A DNA stretch of 10,570 nt from an uncultured Caldilineales bacterium. GTDB taxonomy: Bacteria; Chloroflexota; Anaerolineae; JAAEKA01. This document shows positions 7,664 to 10,570 of this stretch, piece after piece. The DNA is taken from positions 1 through 10,570 of the forward strand of contig CALESQ010000016.1 of assembly GCA_937907455.1 (NCBI GenBank), in the 5' to 3' direction. The notes beneath the pieces are model-generated. The model was not told where the DNA came from, did no database searches, and saw only the letters and a list, made by a program, of their open reading frames with translations. Position numbers and translations under genes: made by a program. Position 1 is the stretch's first letter. Each line of letters starts with the position of its first letter.

Positions 7664-8449
7664 TCACCCCCAGCGTACAATGCCAGCAACCAGCAGCGCA
7701 GCCTGCACCACCAGCACCAGCAACAACGCCGGTAGGCGCGCTCCCAAAGACGACTTATCGCGCAGCACGGGGTCCATCAGCGTAGCTTCGTAGCGTGGGG
7801 ACAGAATGAAACCCAGCAGCAAGCCGAAAATCAATCCACCCAGATGTGCCAGGTTGTTGATGCCCGGAATGGTGAAGCCCAGCACCAGATTGATGCCAGC
7901 CATAGTCAGCAGGTTACGCAGTTGGGCCTGACCCCGCGCGCCAAAGGCACGGTGGTGCTGATAGAAATAGGCAATGGACGCGCCGATCACACCGAAGATG
8001 GCGCCGCTGGCTCCCGCTGACACACCGTTGGCTCCGCCCAGCACGAAGGACGCCAGGCTGCCGCCCAAACCGGCAAGGAAATAGATCAGCAAAAAGCGTG
8101 TATTGCCGTACAGCCGTTCCACGTCCTGGCCGAGAATATAAAGCGCATACGTGTTGAACAGCAGATGGATCAAGCCGATGTGCAAGAACATGCTGGCAAG
8201 CAGGCGATAATAGTCACCGTCGCTGATCAACCGGTTTTGCATAGCGCCGAACAGCAGCAGCACGCGGCTATCCTGGCTGCCGCTCAATCCCAGGCCGCGG
8301 CTAGCGCCGTAGAGGGTCATTGCCACAAACACCACGACATTAACCGCCAGCAGCACATAGGTCCAGCGCGGGCGTGCCAGGGGCAGGCGCATCATCTGAC
8401 CTGCGGGCGGTGTGGAAAACTCAGGCTGTGAATGAGGGGTATTCATCAT
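7664..8449 (-). CDS. rhomboid family intramembrane serine protease
   Basis: Inner-membrane protease that cleaves transmembrane segments of other proteins. The 261 residues have a polar N-terminus (1-28) and then several membrane helices. Catalytic signatures are present: GASGAIFG (146-153) with nucleophile Ser148, AHLGG (201-205) with general-base His202, and HIGLIHLLFNTY (90-101), whose His95 and Asn99 match the oxyanion-stabilising HxxxN. A final hydrophobic helix (about 240-258) after the catalytic core suggests a six-plus-one arrangement. Its ATG overlaps the gmk stop (ATGA, 8446-8449), with a second ATG at 8446; translation is probably coupled to gmk because no strong ribosome-binding site is seen. 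The natural substrate is unknown. Confidence 0.95.
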   Translation of the reverse strand: MMNTPHSQPEFSTPPAGQMMRLPLARPRWTYVLLAVNVVVFVAMTLYGASRGLGLSGSQDSRVLLLFGAMQNRLISDGDYYRLLASMFLHIGLIHLLFNTYALYILGQDVERLYGNTRFLLIYFLAGLGGSLASFVLGGANGVSAGASGAIFGVIGASIAYFYQHHRAFGARGQAQLRNLLTMAGINLVLGFTIPGINNLAHLGGLIFGLLLGFILSPRYEATLMDPVLRDKSSLGARLPALLLVLVVQAALLVAGIVRWG

Positions 8450-9084
8450 AATTGCACCGGCTCCCAGTCTACGCGGCAGCGTTCAGCGGTGATGATAGCC
8501 AGCACCTGCTGCACAGCCCGATCAAGCCGATCTTCGCGGTTTACCACCACATAATCGAACTCGTCGAGGCGACGTAGCTCTTCGCGCGCCGTGGCGATGC
8601 GCATCGCCAGGCGGCCCGCATCTTCGGTTTGGCGGCCGCGCAGGCGATCCACCATCTCCTCTTCCGACGACGCGGTGAGAAAAATGGCTACAGCTTGCGG
8701 CACCAGGCTGCGAATGGTGGCCGCGCCCTGCACATCAACGCGCAGCACCACATCCAAGCCGCTGTCCAGCCCCTTGCGCACCTCTGACTTGGGGATGCCC
8801 TTGTAGTCGCCGTAGACCACGGCATGTTCCAACAGATCCTTGGCTTCGATCATTTCCGCAAAGCGTTCGATGCTGACAAAATGATAGTCCAGGCCATCCT
8901 GTTCATTGGGGCGCTTAGGGCGCGTCGCTGCGGTCACCACCTGGTAAAACGGCACGTCCATCTCGTGCATACGGGCCATCACCGCATCTTTGCCTACGCC
9001 TGATGGGCCGGACAGAATCACCAGCAAGGGCCGCGGCTGATGCAGCGGTGCATACGGGTCAACCACAGGGTCTGTTGCAGTCAT
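8446..9084 (-). CDS. gmk: guanylate kinase
   Basis: Cytoplasmic enzyme converting GMP + ATP to GDP + ADP, needed for GTP, dGTP and (p)ppGpp supply. The 212 residues are the usual length. Seen: P-loop SGPSGVGKD (25-33), TAATRPKRPNEQDGLDYHFV (51-70) matching the GMP-binding region, HAVVYGDYKGIPKSEV (87-102), VDVQGAATIR (116-125) and the lid region DRLRGRQTEDAGRLAMRI (146-163). Asp33 follows the P-loop lysine where many P-loop kinases have Ser or Thr; the rest of the active site looks intact. The ATG at 9084 has only a weak GAG-type ribosome-binding sequence upstream. It is first of a two-gene unit with the rhomboid gene and diverges from the zinc-ribbon gene across the octamer array. Confidence 0.96.
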   Translation of the reverse strand: MTATDPVVDPYAPLHQPRPLLVILSGPSGVGKDAVMARMHEMDVPFYQVVTAATRPKRPNEQDGLDYHFVSIERFAEMIEAKDLLEHAVVYGDYKGIPKSEVRKGLDSGLDVVLRVDVQGAATIRSLVPQAVAIFLTASSEEEMVDRLRGRQTEDAGRLAMRIATAREELRRLDEFDYVVVNREDRLDRAVQQVLAIITAERCRVDWEPVQL

Positions 9085-9114
9085 AACAGCTCATTTCTGT
9101 GAGAGATGAAGGAT

Positions 9115-9123
9115 TGGTATAAT
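9115..9123 (+). promoter_or_regulatory. extended -10 promoter upstream of the octamer array
   Basis: TGG directly followed by TATAAT (9118-9123) is a perfect extended -10 element. No good -35 is seen 16-18 bases upstream, which extended -10 promoters can tolerate. Transcription would start near 9130, seven bases before the first octamer, so the whole array would lie in the 5' leader of the zinc-ribbon gene. The sequence GATTGGTATA occurs here (9112-9121) and again where the array begins (9133-9142). Confidence 0.55.
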
Positions 9124-9136
9124 GAATGGGTAGATT

Positions 9137-9224
9137 GGTATACAGGTATACAGGTATACAGGTATACAGGTATACAGGTATACAAGTATACAAGTATACA
9201 AGTATACAAGTATACAGGTATACA
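9137..9224 (+). repeat. left half of octamer array, (RGTATACA)x11
   Basis: Eleven uninterrupted 8-bp units: six GGTATACA (9137-9184), four AGTATACA (9185-9216) and one GGTATACA (9217-9224). No spacers. This half is the left arm of a larger inverted arrangement. At the turn, ACAGGTA (9214-9220) pairs with TACCTGT (9227-9233) around a six-base loop, and the arms beyond pair about seven in eight bases with the right half. Confidence 0.97.
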
Positions 9225-9230
9225 AGTACC

Positions 9231-9390
9231 TGTCTACGTGTCTACTTGTATACTTCTTTACTTGTCTACGTGTCTACTTGTCTACTTCTTTACTTGTCTA
9301 CGTGTCTACTTGTCTACTTCTTTACTTGTCTACTTCTTTACGTGTCTACTTGTGTACGTGTCTACTTGTCTACTTGCCTACTTCTTTACC
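9231..9390 (+). repeat. right half of octamer array, 20 units of TGTCTACK type
   Basis: Twenty contiguous octamers in the orientation opposite to the left half: mainly TGTCTACT and TGTCTACG, with TCTTTACT, TGTATACT, TGTGTACG and TGCCTACT variants. A higher-order 32-bp block (TGTCTACG, TGTCTACT, TGTCTACT, TCTTTACT) repeats three times at 9231-9262, 9263-9294 and 9295-9326, the first block differing only in its third unit (TGTATACT). The strand is pyrimidine-rich with few G. It contains no stop in one frame, which makes a spurious low-complexity ORF. Confidence 0.96.
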
Positions 9391-9412
9391 CGCCTTCGGC
9401 GTACTTGTCTAC
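9387..9412 (+). repeat. 26-bp module shared with the tmk upstream array (copy 1)
   Basis: This 26-bp stretch recurs exactly, as its reverse complement, at 10460-10485. It contains CGCC-TTC-GGCG, a 4-bp hairpin with a three-base loop, which breaks the 8-bp rhythm. It ends 17 bases before the TTG start of the zinc-ribbon gene. Confidence 0.95.
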
Positions 9413-9429
9413 CACACGGAGTCATTCCA

Positions 9430-9807
9430 TTGCCAATCTATGAATATCGCTGCGCAGACTGTGGCCGACGCGTATCCATCTGGTGGAGAACATTCAGCGA
9501 GGCTGAAGCCAGCGAGGCGATCTGCCCGCGCTGCGGCAGCCATGCCCTCGGCCGTCTGCTGTCGCGGGTAACAATGTTGCGCGGCACAGCCAGCGCCGCG
9601 GGTGATGATGCCGATGCGGGCGGCCTGGACAAACTGGATGAAAATGATCCGCGGGCACTGGCACGCTGGATGCGCCGCATGAGCGACGAAACGGGCGCGC
9701 CACTGGATGCCGAAATGGTGCAGCGTCTTGAGGCAGGCGAAGACCCGGCAAGCATCGAACAGTCTATGCCCGACCTGGCTGCACCCGCGGCCGACGACAT
9801 GCTCTAA
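9430..9807 (+). CDS. FmdB-type zinc-ribbon protein
   Basis: A small 125-residue protein whose start (M)PIYEYRCADCG is characteristic of the FmdB/CxxC regulatory-type zinc-ribbon family. Cys8-x2-Cys11 and Cys32-x2-Cys35 would hold one zinc ion. The remainder (about 45-125) is acidic and probably helical with a disordered tail; no other domain is recognised. The TTG at 9430 is chosen because it gives the family's conserved N-terminus and has CGGAG (9417-9421) 8 bases upstream. The same frame runs back through the octamer array to an ATG at 9106, but that part is low-complexity repeat and is not considered protein. The gene ends 5 bases before the convergent tmk stop. The role of this family is poorly defined; a nucleic-acid or protein-binding regulator is possible but unproven. 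Confidence 0.88.
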   Translation: MPIYEYRCADCGRRVSIWWRTFSEAEASEAICPRCGSHALGRLLSRVTMLRGTASAAGDDADAGGLDKLDENDPRALARWMRRMSDETGAPLDAEMVQRLEAGEDPASIEQSMPDLAAPAADDML

Positions 9808-9812
9808 CCTGG

Positions 9813-10442
9813 CTACAGCCCCAGGAACGCGCCCACGCGCTGACGGATCACCGCCTGCACATCGGCAATCGGCTCGGCGCCATCCACCACCAGCCAGCGT
9901 TCCGGCGCAGCCGCGGCCATCTGCAAATAGCCAGCGCGCACCCGCTCGTGGAAGGCGCGCGCAGCCAGCTCCAGGCGATTCCACTGGCTGGCGTCATTCT
10001 CAGCGTGTACCTGCTTGCGGCGCAGGCCGCTTTCTACATCCAGATCGAGATATACTACCAAATCGGGAATCAGGCCACCAGTGGCAAACTGGGTGATCGT
10101 TGCCAGCGTGGGCAGGGACAGGCCGCGACCATGACCCTGATACGCCAGGGTAGAGTCTGCGAAACGATCACACAACACCACACCGCCGCGACTCAAATGG
10201 GGACGAATCACCTCGACCACATGCTGTGCGCGCGCCGCCGAATAAAGCAGCACCTCGGCTTCATCAGCCATTTCCATGCAGGCAGGATCCAGTAGAATAG
10301 TGCGAATACGGTCGCCTATCGGTGTGCCGCCCGGTTCACGCGTGGGCAGCACATCTACGCCGCGCCCGCGCAGCCATGCCGCCAGTTGCTGCAACTGCGT
10401 GCTCTTACCGCTGCCATCAGGACCTTCAAAGGTAATAAACAT
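9813..10442 (-). CDS. tmk: thymidylate kinase (dTMP kinase)
   Basis: Cytoplasmic enzyme converting dTMP + ATP to dTDP + ADP, required for dTTP and DNA synthesis. The 209 residues fit the family. Seen: P-loop GPDGSGKST (7-15), TREPGGTPIG (34-43), DRFADSTLAYQG (92-103) and the lid region GLRRKQVHAEND (139-150) followed by NRLE (155-158), where many family members have DRxE. The ATG at 10442 is chosen because MFITFEGPDG is the standard N-terminus; the frame extends 18 residues further into repeat DNA. No Shine-Dalgarno sequence is visible: the bases before the start are a CTTCTTCTT run belonging to the upstream array. Its promoter is outside or within the truncated array. It is convergent with the zinc-ribbon gene. 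Confidence 0.96.
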   Translation of the reverse strand: MFITFEGPDGSGKSTQLQQLAAWLRGRGVDVLPTREPGGTPIGDRIRTILLDPACMEMADEAEVLLYSAARAQHVVEVIRPHLSRGGVVLCDRFADSTLAYQGHGRGLSLPTLATITQFATGGLIPDLVVYLDLDVESGLRRKQVHAENDASQWNRLELAARAFHERVRAGYLQMAAAAPERWLVVDGAEPIADVQAVIRQRVGAFLGL

Positions 10443-10459
10443 AAGAAGAAGTAAAGAAA

Positions 10460-10485
10460 GTAGACAAGTACGCCGAAGGCGGGTA
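10460..10485 (-). repeat. 26-bp module shared with the zinc-ribbon upstream array (copy 2)
   Basis: Exact reverse complement of 9387-9412, including the CGCC-TTC-GGCG mini-hairpin. Read on the minus strand it ends 17 bases before the tmk ATG, the same distance as copy 1 from the zinc-ribbon start. Confidence 0.95.
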
Positions 10486-10570
10486 GACACGTACACAAGT
10501 ATACAGGTACACAGGTACTTGTATACTTGTATACTTGTATACTTGTATACTTGTATACTTGTATACTTGT
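10483..10570 (-). repeat. second octamer array upstream of tmk, cut by the window edge
   Basis: On the plus strand, units GTAGACAC, GTACACAA, GTATACAG and GTACACAG (10483-10514) turn at GTAC (10515-10518) into six ACTTGTAT units (10517-10564) plus a partial one at the edge. On the minus strand, the tmk sense, the order is RGTATACA-type units, turn, opposite-orientation units, 26-bp module, tmk: the same order as in the array before the zinc-ribbon gene. The 16-bp ACAGGTACTTGTATAC (10511-10526) is the exact reverse complement of 9218-9233 at the turn of the first array. The full size is unknown. Confidence 0.95.

Noticed and set aside
9137..9412. CRISPR array
   Set aside because: Units are 8 bp, contiguous and lack spacers, and no cas gene is nearby.
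9106..9429. Open frame running through the octamer array in front of the zinc-ribbon gene, and two other overlapping frames over the array
   Set aside because: The protein would be pure 8-codon periodic low-complexity sequence produced by an 8-bp repeat without stops. The FmdB-type N-terminus and the SD site support the TTG at 9430.
9387..10485. Transposon or MITE carrying the zinc-ribbon and tmk genes
   Set aside because: No transposase and no target-site duplication are seen, and tmk is a core gene. The inverted modules are kept as a separate observation.
10443..10496. Upstream extension of tmk by 18 residues
   Set aside because: The added residues come from repeat DNA, and the family start MFITFEGPDG lies at the later ATG.
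10517..10570. Promoters formed by TTGTAT and TATACT within the octamers
   Set aside because: The 8-bp period allows only 13- or 21-base spacers between these hexamers, and the -35 match is poor.

Overview
The window is mostly GC-rich, compact bacterial housekeeping DNA with an AT-rich left edge. A Phe-type T-box leader in front of pheST, the style of PheS/PheT and Gmk, an FmdB-type zinc-ribbon protein and large octanucleotide arrays together suggest a Chloroflexota-like (Anaerolineae-type) genome. That placement is an inference from family resemblance and no search was run.

Layout. (1) Bases 1 to about 480 are AT-rich. They hold the 3' end of an unrecognised gene and a small exported Cys-rich ORF, and look foreign to the rest. 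(2) Bases 526-901 hold a strong promoter with a 17-bp spacer and a complete T-box riboswitch: K-turn/AGTA start, AGAGA bulge, UUC specifier, AGGGTGGTACCGCG antiterminator and an intrinsic terminator. (3) Bases 953-7552, all on the plus strand, hold pheS, pheT, a fused two-domain ABC permease and its ATPase, with short gaps and no clear terminator between them. (4) Bases 7553-7663 are a convergent spacer with a two-copy 34-bp tandem repeat. (5) Bases 7664-9084 on the minus strand are gmk followed by a rhomboid protease gene, overlapping by four bases. (6) Bases 9115-9429 hold an extended -10 promoter and then a 250-bp array of 8-bp repeats that switches orientation in the middle, leading to an FmdB-type zinc-ribbon gene. 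(7) tmk is convergent with it on the minus strand, and its upstream region (10443-10570, cut by the window edge) is a second array of the same kind.

How it fits together. Uncharged tRNA-Phe should release the T-box terminator and raise synthesis of both PheRS subunits, and perhaps of the ABC transporter through read-through. Gmk and Tmk are nucleoside monophosphate kinases supplying GDP and dTDP.

The most unusual signal is the pair of octamer arrays. Relative to the gene each precedes (zinc-ribbon and tmk), both have the same order of parts: RGTATACA units, a shared 16-bp core, units in the opposite orientation, a shared 26-bp module with a small CGCC-TTC-GGCG hairpin, then the start codon 17 bases later. 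A smaller 8-bp-periodic inverted repeat of similar design sits between pheS and pheT. These may be a dispersed repeat family or a structured 5' leader family.
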